A stretch of 64,000 bases of DNA from Deltaproteobacteria bacterium (GCA_016713535.1 JADJOY010000022.1:62001-126000), one strand, 5' to 3'; positions 28,599-38,510 are shown, counted from the stretch's first letter. The notes: generated from the sequence alone by a model not told the origin. Numbers and translations: made by a program.

Positions 28599-30109
28599 TC
28601 TTGGTGCAGTGCCCGACCTGGGCGGCGGAGAAGCCACCGCTCGGGATCCCGTACCTGCTCGCGCACTTGCGCAAGCACGGCCACGACTGCCGCGCCTTCG
28701 ACTTCAACATCGAGCTCTTCCACGAGATCGACCCCAAGCACCGCGATCTGTGGAACGAAGGCGCCTACAAGATCTGGATGTACTACCACTTCTTCTCGAT
28801 CCTGTACCCGGAGTACTTCCCGTTCGCGATGGACGAGACCCGCGAGATCTTCGAGCTCGTCAACGCGAAGAGTGCCTCGTGGGCCGATCGGATCCTCGAG
28901 AGCGATCCCGGGATCGTCGGCTTCACCGCCATGGCGAACACCACGCTCTTCGCCCTCGCCACCTGTCGCGAGCTCAAGAAGCGTCGCCCCGACCTGCCGA
29001 TCGTGTTCGGTGGGCCGAACTGCCTGCGCGGGACCAACGAGAACTTCTTCCTCAAGACCGGCTGGGTGGACGCCGTCATCCCCGGCGAGGGCGAGGAGAC
29101 GCTGCGCCGGCTCGTGGTCACGCTCGAGGAGCACGACGAGCTGCGCGCGATCCCGGGAGCGCTGATCCGCACCTCGACCGGTGAGATCGTCGATGGTGGC
29201 GACGCCGAGCTGGTGCGGCCGCTCGACAGCCTCGCCTTCCCCGACTTCTCGGACTTCTACCCCGACAAGTACCTGTACAAGTTCGAAGAGCTGCCGATGA
29301 CGCTGAGCCGCGGCTGCGTGGCGAAGTGCTCGTTCTGCATCGACTGGATCTTCTGGGAGGCCATGCGCTTCCGGACCGCGGACAACATCGTCGCGGAGAT
29401 GAACCACCACCGCACCCGCTACGGCGCGAACCGCTTCTACTTCAACGACCTCATCTTCAACGGCAACCTTCGCCAAGTCGAGGCGATGTGCGACCAGCTC
29501 GTGGCGCAGGGGTCGCCCTTTCACTGGAGCGGCAACGCGCGCGTGCGTCCGATGATGAAGCCCGAGCTCTTGCGCAAGCTCTACCACGCGGGCTGCCGCA
29601 ACATTCACTACGGGCTCGAGCACGGCAGCCAGCGCATGCTCGACCTCATGCACAAGAGCCTCAAGATCGAGGACTACTCGACCGCGATGCGCAACGGCCA
29701 CCGCGCCGGCATCCGCTTCTCGGTGAGCCTGATCCTGGGGCCGCCCACCGAGACGCTGTGGGACTACCTCCAGTGCATGATGTTCGTGGCGCAGCATCGC
29801 CACTGCCTGAAGGAGGTCCACGTCGGCAGCCTGCTCTTGATGCGGGGCTCGCCGCTCTGGAAGGACCTCGACAAGTTCGGGATCGTGCTGCCCGAGAAGC
29901 TCACCTTCCCGCCCGAGCTCGAGCACTGCAACGACTACACGTACCCGTTCCTCCACAACTGGGAGACCAAGGACGGCAAGAACACCCGCGACAAGCGCGA
30001 GCGCAACATGCTGTTCTTCCGCAAGGTGGTGCGCTGGCTCGGCATGGAAGAGAACCAGGCCGGCAGCGAGCTGGAAGAGTTCTACGAACGCCAGCTCGCG
30101 CAGGCGTGA
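28577..30109 (+). CDS. B12-binding-type radical SAM enzyme
   Basis: A 510-residue enzyme starting at ATG 28577 (GAGGA seven bases upstream). Residues 1-220 form the Rossmann-type domain with an unusual long insert rich in aromatic residues (about 45-100) before IVGFTAMANTT and IVFGGPNCLRG; IPGEGEET is the conserved GEGE loop. The 4Fe-4S motif is C247-x3-C251-x2-C254 (GCVAKCSFC), followed by FYFNDLIF, HYGLEHGSQRM and LILGPPTETLWD. No DxHxxG. Family members methylate or cyclise lipid-like substrates; substrate unknown. Confidence 0.88.
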   Translation: MAQRRRVILVQCPTWAAEKPPLGIPYLLAHLRKHGHDCRAFDFNIELFHEIDPKHRDLWNEGAYKIWMYYHFFSILYPEYFPFAMDETREIFELVNAKSASWADRILESDPGIVGFTAMANTTLFALATCRELKKRRPDLPIVFGGPNCLRGTNENFFLKTGWVDAVIPGEGEETLRRLVVTLEEHDELRAIPGALIRTSTGEIVDGGDAELVRPLDSLAFPDFSDFYPDKYLYKFEELPMTLSRGCVAKCSFCIDWIFWEAMRFRTADNIVAEMNHHRTRYGANRFYFNDLIFNGNLRQVEAMCDQLVAQGSPFHWSGNARVRPMMKPELLRKLYHAGCRNIHYGLEHGSQRMLDLMHKSLKIEDYSTAMRNGHRAGIRFSVSLILGPPTETLWDYLQCMMFVAQHRHCLKEVHVGSLLLMRGSPLWKDLDKFGIVLPEKLTFPPELEHCNDYTYPFLHNWETKDGKNTRDKRERNMLFFRKVVRWLGMEENQAGSELEEFYERQLAQA

Positions 30110-30123
30110 GCGGAAGGAACGTC

Positions 30124-31401
30124 ATGGCCTTCTCGTCCCTCTCCGCCGCGCTCACCAACGCCGGGCCGCTCGTGAACCGCTGGGCGAGCGCCGTCCGCGA
30201 CGGCGCCAAGAAGCTGCTCGCGCCGCGCCCGGTCTCGCTCGAACCGGGCGTGGAGCCGCCGCCGTCGATCAATGCGGACACGTTCCTGTGCGTGGAGATG
30301 ACCGACCACTGCGACCTCGCGTGCCGGATGTGCGACCAGGTGCTCCGCGAGCTGCCGCACTTCATGGCCAAGGGCTTCCTGCCGGTCGAGACGTGGGAGA
30401 AGATCCTCACCGACCTGAAACGCGGCGGCGTCCATCTCCACGGCCTCTCGCCGATCTGGGTGGGTGAGTCGCTTCTCCATCCGGAGTTCCCGCGCATGTT
30501 GCGGTACGCCTTCGACCTGAACGCGAACAACTCGCTCTTCGACGCGTTCTCGATCAACACCAACGCGACGTCGCTGACTCCCGAGGCCACCGAGGCGATC
30601 CTCGACGTCGCGAACCGTCCCGACATCAACCCGAACACCTTCTGGGGGTTGGTGATGTCGATCGACGCGACCACGACCGAGGTCTACGCGCGCATCAAGA
30701 AGAAAGAGCGGCTGGCGCGGGTGGAGGAGAACTGCCGCCACTTCGTGCGCCGCCAGCTCGAGCGCGGCAACCGATTCCCGCTGCCCATCCTCAAGTTCAT
30801 CGTGATGGAGGAGAACGTCCACGAGGCCAAGCCGTTCCTCGAGCGTTGGTCGCGCTTCTACGAGGAGCTCGGCGTCGACTACCAGGTGAACTACGACTAC
30901 CAGCCACCGATCGTGAAGCCGTGCATCTTCTTCGACAAGTTCATCGGCGAGGACCCGGCGGCCGACGAGGAGCGCCATCGCCAGGTGGCCCTCGAGCTCG
31001 GGCTGATCGCAGCGGACGTGGCGGAGCGCAAGGAGCGCATCGTCCACAGCGACGAGCAGGTGGGCGCCACGGCGGTGCGGCGCCCGTGCCCGGCGCTCTG
31101 GAAGTCGCCCATGGTGGCCCAGAACGGCGACGTCGCTCCGTGCTGTCACGACTCCGGGCTCGAGCTCAAGATCGGCAACCTGAAGACCGACGACTTCCTC
31201 GACCTCTGGACCAAGGGCAAGGTCGTCGAGTACCGCATCAAGCACGTGGTGGGTGACTTCGACTTCGGGCCCTGCAAGTACTGCCCGAACCAGCGCCACC
31301 CGACGATCAGCGACGACGAGATCGTCGCCTACCTCCGCCAGATCGGCCGCGCCGAGCTGGTCCCGCGCTATCTGCGCCGCGTGGGCGCCAGCCGCGTGTA
31401 G
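30124..31401 (+). CDS. Radical SAM/SPASM protein
   Basis: A 425-residue enzyme, ATG 30124 with GGAAGG upstream. Cluster motif C63-x3-C67-x2-C70 (DHCDLACRMC), barrel motif IWVGESLLHPEF, and a SPASM-like end: RPCPALWKSPMVAQNGDVAP, CCHDSG, IGNLKTDDFLDLW and CKYCP. It is a paralogue of the protein encoded at 39175-40293: both share the WxGE-LxHP-F motif, a central FIVxExNxxEA block, a PCIFF/NCVFF cysteine and the W-KSP-V-x-x-G-V-xxC module. Last enzyme of the plus-strand radical SAM operon. Confidence 0.87.
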   Translation: MAFSSLSAALTNAGPLVNRWASAVRDGAKKLLAPRPVSLEPGVEPPPSINADTFLCVEMTDHCDLACRMCDQVLRELPHFMAKGFLPVETWEKILTDLKRGGVHLHGLSPIWVGESLLHPEFPRMLRYAFDLNANNSLFDAFSINTNATSLTPEATEAILDVANRPDINPNTFWGLVMSIDATTTEVYARIKKKERLARVEENCRHFVRRQLERGNRFPLPILKFIVMEENVHEAKPFLERWSRFYEELGVDYQVNYDYQPPIVKPCIFFDKFIGEDPAADEERHRQVALELGLIAADVAERKERIVHSDEQVGATAVRRPCPALWKSPMVAQNGDVAPCCHDSGLELKIGNLKTDDFLDLWTKGKVVEYRIKHVVGDFDFGPCKYCPNQRHPTISDDEIVAYLRQIGRAELVPRYLRRVGASRV

Positions 31402-31510
31402 GATCGCCTCACGCGATCCGGACGCGCCCGGATCGCAGCAGCCACGGTTTCGCGAGCGGAGCGATCGGTCCGCTGGCGATCCGTGCGGGATCCGCCGCCA
31501 CCTGCTCGAC

Positions 31511-33541
31511 ATGTCAGCCGCTCTTCCCGCACCGATGCGGGATTCCCGCTGCACGCGTTCGGCTCGCTCCGCCGTGCACCTGTTCGCGAACGCGATGGTG
31601 ATCGTGATCGGCGGCTGGCTCCGCCTGCGGCAGCTCTCCTGGACACGCTTCACCTCCGATCAGGCGAACTTCCTGGGGGCGGTCCGCAACCTGGTCCGCT
31701 ACGGCCACTGGCCCACCCTCGGTCCCGACATCGGTCCCGGCTTCTGGCAGTGGGGCCACCTCGGCCCGCCGCACTTCTATGCCACCGCACCCGCCTTCTG
31801 GCTCGCAGACGGTGTTCCGGAGGCGGTGGTGGCGTTCCTCGCGTTGCTGCACGTCGGGGCGCTCGTCCTGATCATGCGCACCTCGGAGCGCTTCGTCGGG
31901 CGCGGTACCGGATCGCTCGCGGGCCTGCTGTTCGCCGTCGCCCCATACCCCGTCTTCGTCGCCCGCGAGCTCGTGAACTTCGCGTTCGTGCCCCCGGTGG
32001 TGGCACTGCTGGTCGTGGCGACGCTCGAAGCCGGCGTCGCCGGACGCCTGGCGTGGCTCGCGTGCGCGATACCCGGCGTTGCCTTCCTGGTGCAGGTGCA
32101 TGCCAGCAGCTGGGCGCTGGCGCCGCTGCCACTCGTCGCGCTGGCCGGCGCTCGAGGGCGCTGGCGGGCGCTCGCGGCGTGGACCGCGGCGGGCCTGGTG
32201 CTCGCGGCGGTCGTGCTCGGCCCGTACCTGTGGGGCCAGGTGCACGATGGATTCCACGACCTCGGTCTCTTCGTTCGCGCGGCAATGGGAGGGCAAGCGC
32301 AAGCCCCCGATGTGCCGTTCCCCAATCTCGCCGGGCTGCGCTTCGCGCTCCACTCGCTGGACGCGCTCCCACACGATCCCTACGTCGCTGCTCCCGGTGA
32401 GCCGTTCGCCGGCTGGTTCGTGGCGGGCCTGATCGCCGCGGGCGTAGTGTGCTCGCTGGCGAGAGTGGTGCGCTCGCGTGAGCCCGGGCGCGGCCAGACC
32501 GACGCGGTCGGTGCGCTGGTCCTCGTGTACGCGTTCGGCGCCGCGCCCCTGCTGCTCACGCGTTTCGGTCACGAGCTCTACCACCGCCACGTGATCGCCT
32601 CGGCGCCGGTGGCGGCGCTCCTCGTCGCGGTGGCGGCGGAAGCGGTGTCGCGGCGAGGGGTTGGCTGGCGCCGGGCCACGACCACGGCGGTCGTGGTGGT
32701 CGCCCTAGCGCTCGGCGCGCACACTTGGCGCTACCAGGAGGCCGTCGTCCGGGACGGCTGGCTCGCGGGGGGCCTGCCGCTCGAGAGCCAGACGGCGCTC
32801 GCTCGCGCCCTGACCACGACCGCGGGTCTGCGCTGGGATTCGAGCGAACGGCTGCGCATGCCCGGGCTCGACGATTCGCGTCACGGAGTGCGCTACCTCG
32901 TCGAGGAGTACGCGGCGCGCACCGTGAGCGAGCTCGCTCACCCGCCGCGCCCGTCGCTCTCGTTCACCGTCGTCGACGGGCGCTGGCTCCGTGGCACGAC
33001 GAGCGACGCGTCACGGGCGCCGCGCGTGGTGGACGGCCGCTTCCCGGTGTTCGCGGCCCGCACCTGCGCACTCGCGGATCCGGTCGAGCTACGCCTCGGC
33101 TCCGCCGCGCCATGGCGGACGGGTCTGCCGTGGAGCGGCCAGACCTCCGTCGAGGTGGCCGAGCTGCGCGCCACCCGGGCGCTCGCCGCATCGGGCTCGG
33201 CCTCGACCTGGATCGTCACCACCAACGGCTGCGTCGACGGCGTCTGGCTCGACGAACACCGGATCCATCCCAGCACCTGCGTCGGCGGGCCCGCGTCGCA
33301 TCCGTGGCCTCGTGCCGAAGGCTTCGTTCTGCCCGCGCTTTCTGGCAGACTCCGCGTCGCCGTGCGGCACCGGGGCCCTGAGCTCTGGATCGACGCGAGC
33401 GAGCTTCCGTTCGCTCCCGCCGCCGATCCGAGCGCGCCGGCCGCCGCTGCTCGATGGGGCGACATACCCATCCACCGTCCCGAGCCCGAGGCCGGCCGTA
33501 CACCCGCGACGAGCACCGAGGAGAGGCGGTTCCTGCGATGA
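31511..33541 (+). CDS. PMT/GT39-like membrane glycosyltransferase with long soluble C-terminus
   Basis: A 676-residue integral membrane protein. The N-terminal half shows about ten to twelve spans and the first-loop acidic motif TSDQANFLGAVRNLV characteristic of polyprenol-phosphate-sugar transferases of the PMT/ArnT type. The last 230 residues form a soluble, beta-rich domain with conserved tryptophans and cysteines (ARTCALADPVEL, TNGCVDGVWLDEH), probably periplasmic. Start ATG 31511, 109 bases after the radical SAM gene; an in-frame ATG at 31535 is an alternative. It is followed by a dolichol-phosphate-mannose-synthase-like gene that could make its lipid-linked sugar donor. Confidence 0.78.
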   Translation: MSAALPAPMRDSRCTRSARSAVHLFANAMVIVIGGWLRLRQLSWTRFTSDQANFLGAVRNLVRYGHWPTLGPDIGPGFWQWGHLGPPHFYATAPAFWLADGVPEAVVAFLALLHVGALVLIMRTSERFVGRGTGSLAGLLFAVAPYPVFVARELVNFAFVPPVVALLVVATLEAGVAGRLAWLACAIPGVAFLVQVHASSWALAPLPLVALAGARGRWRALAAWTAAGLVLAAVVLGPYLWGQVHDGFHDLGLFVRAAMGGQAQAPDVPFPNLAGLRFALHSLDALPHDPYVAAPGEPFAGWFVAGLIAAGVVCSLARVVRSREPGRGQTDAVGALVLVYAFGAAPLLLTRFGHELYHRHVIASAPVAALLVAVAAEAVSRRGVGWRRATTTAVVVVALALGAHTWRYQEAVVRDGWLAGGLPLESQTALARALTTTAGLRWDSSERLRMPGLDDSRHGVRYLVEEYAARTVSELAHPPRPSLSFTVVDGRWLRGTTSDASRAPRVVDGRFPVFAARTCALADPVELRLGSAAPWRTGLPWSGQTSVEVAELRATRALAASGSASTWIVTTNGCVDGVWLDEHRIHPSTCVGGPASHPWPRAEGFVLPALSGRLRVAVRHRGPELWIDASELPFAPAADPSAPAAAARWGDIPIHRPEPEAGRTPATSTEERRFLR

Positions 33542-33604
33542 GAGATCCGACCCGAGCGCGCTCAAGCGCTCCGCTCCACGGCTCGCCGTACGCCGCCGCG
33601 GGTG

Positions 33605-34333
33605 ATGCGAGCCTTGGCTGAGACGCTAGAGCCCCCCCGCGCCATCGTCGTCATCCCGACGCTCGACGAGGCCGAGAACATCGTTTCCCTCGCGCGCGAG
33701 CTGCTCGCGCTCCCGGTGGCGGTCGAGATCCTCGTCGTCGACGACTCCTCCCGCGACGGGACCGCCGACCGCGTGCGGGCTCTCGGAGCGGAGACGCGGC
33801 GCGTCCACCTCCTCGAACGCCCCCGGCGCATGGGGCTCGGGACGGCCTACCGCGACGGCTTTCGCTGGGCGCTCGAGCGCGGCTTCGACCGCCTGGTGCA
33901 GATGGACGCCGATCACTCACACCGGCCCGCCGACGTCCCGCGCCTCCTCGACGTCCTCGATCGCGCAGAGATCGCGGTGGGCTCGCGCTACTTGCCGGCG
34001 AGCCGCATCACGGGCTGGCCGCGACGGCGCTGGCTGCTGTCGCGAGGAGCCGCGCTCTACGTCGCACCGATCCTCGGTCTCGGCGTCTCCGACCCGATGG
34101 GTGGCTTCAAAGCCTACCGAGCGTCCGCGCTGGGGCGCATGGGCCTCGACGCGTTCCAGGCCACCGGATACCTGTTCCAGGCCGAGAGCCTCTACCGCGC
34201 GTCGCGCGCGGGGTGCTCGATGGAAGAGGTCGCGATCCACTTCCAGGATCGCGTCGCCGGGGTCAGCAAGATGACCGGTGGCATCATCCTGGAGGCGGCG
34301 CTGGGTCCGTGGCGGATCCGGTTCGGTCGCTGA
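33605..34333 (+). CDS. Polyprenol-phosphate glycosyltransferase, GT2 (DPM1-like)
   Basis: A 242-residue cytosolic or peripheral enzyme transferring a sugar from a nucleotide to a polyprenyl phosphate. GT-A features: VVIPTLDEAENI, ILVVDDSSRDGT, the DxD-equivalent MDADHSH, and the SRY/GFKAYR acceptor loop. It lacks C-terminal membrane spans, as in eukaryotic-type Dpm1. ATG 33605 is used; a GTG directly before it (33602) is possible. Paired with the preceding PMT-like gene as donor synthase and transferase. Its last 50 bases overlap the end of the opposite efflux gene. Confidence 0.87.
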   Translation: MRALAETLEPPRAIVVIPTLDEAENIVSLARELLALPVAVEILVVDDSSRDGTADRVRALGAETRRVHLLERPRRMGLGTAYRDGFRWALERGFDRLVQMDADHSHRPADVPRLLDVLDRAEIAVGSRYLPASRITGWPRRRWLLSRGAALYVAPILGLGVSDPMGGFKAYRASALGRMGLDAFQATGYLFQAESLYRASRAGCSMEEVAIHFQDRVAGVSKMTGGIILEAALGPWRIRFGR

Positions 34334-35819
34334 GCTCGGGACGCGCCGACTCGGGCGGCGCCGCCGGATCCCAGCCGCCCCCGAGCGCCTTGAAGAGCGC
34401 CACCAGGTCGATCGCGACGGCGCCGTCGCTCAGTACCAACGAATCCTCGGCGGCGTAGAGGGTGCGCTCGGCGTCGAGCACCTGCAGGAACGAGCCGAGG
34501 CCGTTCTGGTAGAGGTCGCGGGCGAGCTCGACCGAGCGCCGGCTCGCCGCCACCGCCTCGACGAGCCGGCCGTGCCGTTCGCGCTCGCGAGCGAAGCTCG
34601 AGAGTGCGTTCTCCACGTCCTCGAGGGCGACCAGGACGGTCTCGCGGTAGAGCGCGAGCGCCGCTTCCTCGCGGGCATCGGCGGCCTCGACCTGCGCGCG
34701 GATGCGACCGCCCTGGAAGATCGGCCAGCGGATCGCGGGACCGATCGAGTACGCACGGCTCGCGGCGTCGAAGAAGTCGCTCGCGGAGACGGACTCGAGA
34801 CCCACGCTGCCGGTGAGGCTCAGCTTCGGGAACAGATCGGCGGTGGCGACCCCCACCCGCGCGCTCGCCGCCGCGACGCCGCGCTCGGCGCGCCGCACGT
34901 CCGGGCGCCGGCGCAGCAGGTCCGACGGCAACCCCATCGGCACGCGCGACGCCAGCGTGCCCGCGGCGGCGGTCCCGGGGATGTCGCCGTGCCCGGCGAG
35001 CAGCTCGCGGAGCGCCTCGGGCGGCCTACCGGCGAGCACGCTCAGGCGGTGGACCGCCCGATCACGCTCGGCCTCCAGACGCGGCCGCTGCGCCTCGGTC
35101 GACGCGAGCAGCGAGCGCGACTGGGTCACGTCGAGCTCCCCGGTGAGGCCGGCGCGGAAGCGCTCCTCGGTGAGCTCGAGCGAGCTGCGCTGGCCCTCGA
35201 GGTTGCGGTCGGCGATCACCAACCGGCGCTCCGCGCCCCGCAGCGCGACGTAGCTCCGCGCCACCTCCGCGCCGAGCTCGACCTGCACGTCGCGCACGCT
35301 CTCGTCCGCCTGCTCGACCACGGCGTGCGCGGCCTCGACGGCGCGACGACGGCCGCCGAACAGGTCGATCTCCCACGCGGCGTCGAAGCCGGCCTGGTAG
35401 AGATCGAACTCCGGATCGGGCAGGAAGCCGCCCATCAAGCCGGCGCGGCTCATCCGCTCGTGCACATAGGACGCCTCGCTTCCGATCGCGGGAAACCGAC
35501 CCGCTCCGCTCACCACCTCCGCCGCGCGCGCCTCGCGGACCCGCGCCGTCGCGACCGCCACCTCGGGGTTGGCGGCAACGGCGAGGTCAACGAGCGAGTC
35601 GAGCGTCGGGTCGCCGAACGACTGCCACCAGTGCGTGAGCTCGATGGCCTCGGGTGCCACGGCCGGCGCTGGGTCGCCGGCCGCCGCGGCGCGTGACCAG
35701 GCCGGGGGCAGCTCGACCCCGGGCGGCTGGTAGTCCGGCCCGACCGTGCAACCGGCCAGGAGCAGCACTGCCCAACCGGCCCGGAGCCCGCTTCGCCTGG
35801 AGATCGGGGTCGGAATCAC
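34284..35819 (-). CDS. NodT/OprM-type outer membrane efflux lipoprotein
   Basis: A 511-residue TolC-fold channel of tripartite exporters. The GTG at 35819 (GAGG five bases upstream) is chosen because it places a lipoprotein signal ending LLLAGC at the right distance. Two OEP repeats follow, with family motifs WWQSFGDPTLDSLV, FDAAWEIDLFGGRR, AARSYVALRGAERRL-like sequence, RRRPDVRRAERGVAAASARVGVA and DLFPKLSLTGSVGL. It starts eight bases after the stop of the emrB-like gene and is the last gene of the efflux operon. Confidence 0.93.
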   Translation of the reverse strand: MIPTPISRRSGLRAGWAVLLLAGCTVGPDYQPPGVELPPAWSRAAAAGDPAPAVAPEAIELTHWWQSFGDPTLDSLVDLAVAANPEVAVATARVREARAAEVVSGAGRFPAIGSEASYVHERMSRAGLMGGFLPDPEFDLYQAGFDAAWEIDLFGGRRRAVEAAHAVVEQADESVRDVQVELGAEVARSYVALRGAERRLVIADRNLEGQRSSLELTEERFRAGLTGELDVTQSRSLLASTEAQRPRLEAERDRAVHRLSVLAGRPPEALRELLAGHGDIPGTAAAGTLASRVPMGLPSDLLRRRPDVRRAERGVAAASARVGVATADLFPKLSLTGSVGLESVSASDFFDAASRAYSIGPAIRWPIFQGGRIRAQVEAADAREEAALALYRETVLVALEDVENALSSFARERERHGRLVEAVAASRRSVELARDLYQNGLGSFLQVLDAERTLYAAEDSLVLSDGAVAIDLVALFKALGGGWDPAAPPESARPELSDRTGSATDPAPPPG

Positions 35820-35826
35820 GTCGTCC

Positions 35827-37476
35827 TCAGTGAGCTGCGCCACGGCCGGCTCCGGCATCGGTTCGCCCCAGCAGCAGCGCGAGGGGCGCCACCAGCAAGA
35901 GCGCGACCCCCATGAACCGGAACGCATCCAGCACCGCGAGCGTGCTGGCCTGCCGCCCGACCTGCGCGGCGAGCACCGCCATCGCGCGATCGTGCGCGAG
36001 CGCCGTCGACGCGCCGTGCGGCGCCATCGCACTCGCCAGGCGGCCGATGGCCTCGCGCGCCGGGAAGTCGAACGGGTTCAGGTGCGCGCTCAGGACCGCC
36101 TGGTGGATCTGCGCGCGGCGCGCGAGGATCGTGCTCACGATCGAGATGCCGACGCTCGCGCCGATGTTCCTCGCCAGGTTGATGAGGCTCGAGACGCTGT
36201 TGATCTTGCTCGGCGGCACGCTCGCGAACGCCACGGTGTTGATCGGCACGAACAGGAACGCGAGACCGAGCCCCTGCACGACGCGATCGAAGGCGACCTG
36301 TCCGAACGTCGAGTCGAGCGACAGGTGGGTGAGCCGGAACATCGCGTAGCTGCTCATGAGGAGTCCGAACAGGATCAGCCAGCGCGGCTGGACCCGGCTG
36401 ACCAACGTGCCCACCACCGGCATCAGCGCCATGATCGTGAGCGCACCCCCCGTGAGCGCCATGCCGCTCTGCATCGCCGTGTAGCCCATCACGGTCTGCA
36501 GGAAGATCGGCAGCAGCACGGTGCTGCCGAGCAGCGCGAAGCCGAGCGAGAACATGAGGGCGAACGACGTCCCGAATCCGCGCGATCCCAGCAGCTTGAG
36601 GTCGACGATCGGATCTCGGTGCCTGAGCTCCCACACGATCGCGCTCACGATCCCGAGCGTCGCGAGCACCGCGAAGACCGTGATGAACCTCGACTCGAAC
36701 CAGTCGTCCTCCTGGCCCTTGTCGAGGACGACCTGGAGGCAGCCGAGGCCGAGGGTCACCAGGCCGAGCCCCATCGCATCGATCGGACTGCCGCGCTTGG
36801 CGATGCGCTCGGCCTTGGCGTGCGGCGGGTCCTCGACCACCCACCGGCTCAGCAGGAGCGACACGATGCCGACGGGGACGTTGAGGTAGAAGACCCATCG
36901 CCACGAGTAATTGTCGGTGATCCAGCCGCCGAGCGTGGGGCCCAGCGCCGGCGCACTGACCACGGCGATGCCGTAAACCGCGAACGCCATCCCGCGCTTC
37001 GCCGGCTCGAACGTATCGGCCAGGATCGCTTGCTCGCTCGGCTGCAGCCCGCCCCCGCCGGCGCCCTGAAGGATGCGGAAGAACACCAGCCACCCGAGGC
37101 TCGGCGCCAGGCCGCACAGCGCCGAGCTCACGGTGAAGATCGCCACGCACGTCATGTAGAAGCGCTTGCGTCCCACCGCGCGGCTGAGCCAGGCGCTGAG
37201 CGGGAGCACGATCGCGTTCGCCACCAGGTAGGACGTGAGGACCCAGGTCGCCTCGTGGGTGGTGGACGACAGGCTTCCCGCCATGTGCGGCAGCGCCACG
37301 TTGGCGATGCTGGTGTCGAGCACCTCCATGAAGGTGGCGAGCGTGACCGTCATCGCCACGACCCACGGGTTGTGAGACGGGCGCCAGACCGCTCCAGGCG
37401 CGGGCGCCAGCGGAGGCCCCGGCCGCGGCTCGTCCATCCCGGCGAGCGCATCCGCGCCCGCGACGGGGGCGGTCAT
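35827..37476 (-). CDS. EmrB/QacA-type DHA2 drug exporter
   Basis: A 549-residue, 14-span proton-driven exporter of the major facilitator superfamily. Motifs include LDTSIANVALPHMAG (motif D1), the antiporter motif C region GIAVVSAPALGPTLGGWI and VGRKRFYMTC (motif A). Start ATG 37476 overlaps the emrA-like stop (ATGA). With the membrane fusion protein and outer membrane factor it should form a pump that moves hydrophobic drugs across both membranes. Confidence 0.94.
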   Translation of the reverse strand: MTAPVAGADALAGMDEPRPGPPLAPAPGAVWRPSHNPWVVAMTVTLATFMEVLDTSIANVALPHMAGSLSSTTHEATWVLTSYLVANAIVLPLSAWLSRAVGRKRFYMTCVAIFTVSSALCGLAPSLGWLVFFRILQGAGGGGLQPSEQAILADTFEPAKRGMAFAVYGIAVVSAPALGPTLGGWITDNYSWRWVFYLNVPVGIVSLLLSRWVVEDPPHAKAERIAKRGSPIDAMGLGLVTLGLGCLQVVLDKGQEDDWFESRFITVFAVLATLGIVSAIVWELRHRDPIVDLKLLGSRGFGTSFALMFSLGFALLGSTVLLPIFLQTVMGYTAMQSGMALTGGALTIMALMPVVGTLVSRVQPRWLILFGLLMSSYAMFRLTHLSLDSTFGQVAFDRVVQGLGLAFLFVPINTVAFASVPPSKINSVSSLINLARNIGASVGISIVSTILARRAQIHQAVLSAHLNPFDFPAREAIGRLASAMAPHGASTALAHDRAMAVLAAQVGRQASTLAVLDAFRFMGVALLLVAPLALLLGRTDAGAGRGAAH

Positions 37477-38510
37477 CGCACCCGCACCTCGGGCACCACC
37501 GACATGCCGGGCGCGAGCCCACGGAGGTTCTCGGCGGGCTCGTCGAAGCGGATCCGCACCGGGACCCGCTGCACGACCTTGACGTAGTTGCCGGTGGCAT
37601 TTTCGGGCGGCATCAGGCTGAAGCGCGCCGCGGCCCCGGCTTGAATGCTCTCGACGTGCCCGTGCAACGCGTGCGCCGGGAAGGCGTCGACGCGGATCTC
37701 GACTTGCTGACCGGGCTTCATCTCGGCGAGCTGGGTCTCCTTGAAGTTCGCCACCACCCACACCTCGTCCGAGACCAACGCCATGAGCGCCTGACCGACC
37801 TGGACGAAGTCGCCGCTCTCGACGCCCTTCATGGTGATCCGGCCGGCGAGCGGCGCCCTGACCTCGGAGTACGAGAGCTGTTGCTCGGCCTGGCGAACCA
37901 GCACGTCGGCGTTGCGAACCTCGGCCTCGGCGGTGGTCACCGCCGACTCCGCGAGCTCGATCTCGGCCTGCGCGGCGCGCTCCCGACTCTCGGCGAGCGT
38001 GGCCTCGGCGACGGTGCGCTTGGCCGTGGTCTCGGCGTTGTCGAGCGCTTGCCTCGAGACGGCACCAGTCGAGACCTGCTGATAGCGGCGCAGGTCCTGC
38101 GCGGCGTTGCGCGCTTCGACCTCCGCCACCTGCTCGGCGGCTCGGGCCTGATCGAACGCCGCGCGCGCCACCGAGACCTGCGCTCGCGCCTGCACGAGCC
38201 GGCCTTCCGCCTGGGCGCGGCTCGCCTGGGAGCGGCTCAGCTCGATGCGGAGATCGGCAGGATCGAGCGCGACGAGCAGCTCGCCCACCTCGACCCGCTG
38301 GTTCGACGCAACGGGGACCGCCGAGACCCGGCCGGGGACCTGGGGGGCCACCCGGACGATCGTGCCGTCCACGAACGCGTCGTCGGTCGACTCGTAGAGG
38401 TGCGCGTGCCAGGCGTAGCGGGCGCCCACCGTCACCCCGGCGATCACCACCGCCGCCACCACTATCCATCGCAGCACCCGCCCGCGCCTCTTGGTCACTT
38501 CGGCATCCAT
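37473..38510 (-). CDS. HlyD/EmrA-type membrane fusion protein
   Basis: A 345-residue periplasmic adaptor with one N-terminal membrane span (VLRWIVVAAVVIAGVTVGA), the lipoyl-like halves (VAPQVPGRVSAVPVASNQRVEVGELLVALDP and the matching strand near 230-255), a long alpha-hairpin rich in Ala/Glu/Arg and a beta-barrel end. Start ATG 38510, 24 bases after the MarR gene. It bridges the inner-membrane exporter and the outer membrane channel encoded next. Confidence 0.93.
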   Translation of the reverse strand: MDAEVTKRRGRVLRWIVVAAVVIAGVTVGARYAWHAHLYESTDDAFVDGTIVRVAPQVPGRVSAVPVASNQRVEVGELLVALDPADLRIELSRSQASRAQAEGRLVQARAQVSVARAAFDQARAAEQVAEVEARNAAQDLRRYQQVSTGAVSRQALDNAETTAKRTVAEATLAESRERAAQAEIELAESAVTTAEAEVRNADVLVRQAEQQLSYSEVRAPLAGRITMKGVESGDFVQVGQALMALVSDEVWVVANFKETQLAEMKPGQQVEIRVDAFPAHALHGHVESIQAGAAARFSLMPPENATGNYVKVVQRVPVRIRFDEPAENLRGLAPGMSVVPEVRVR

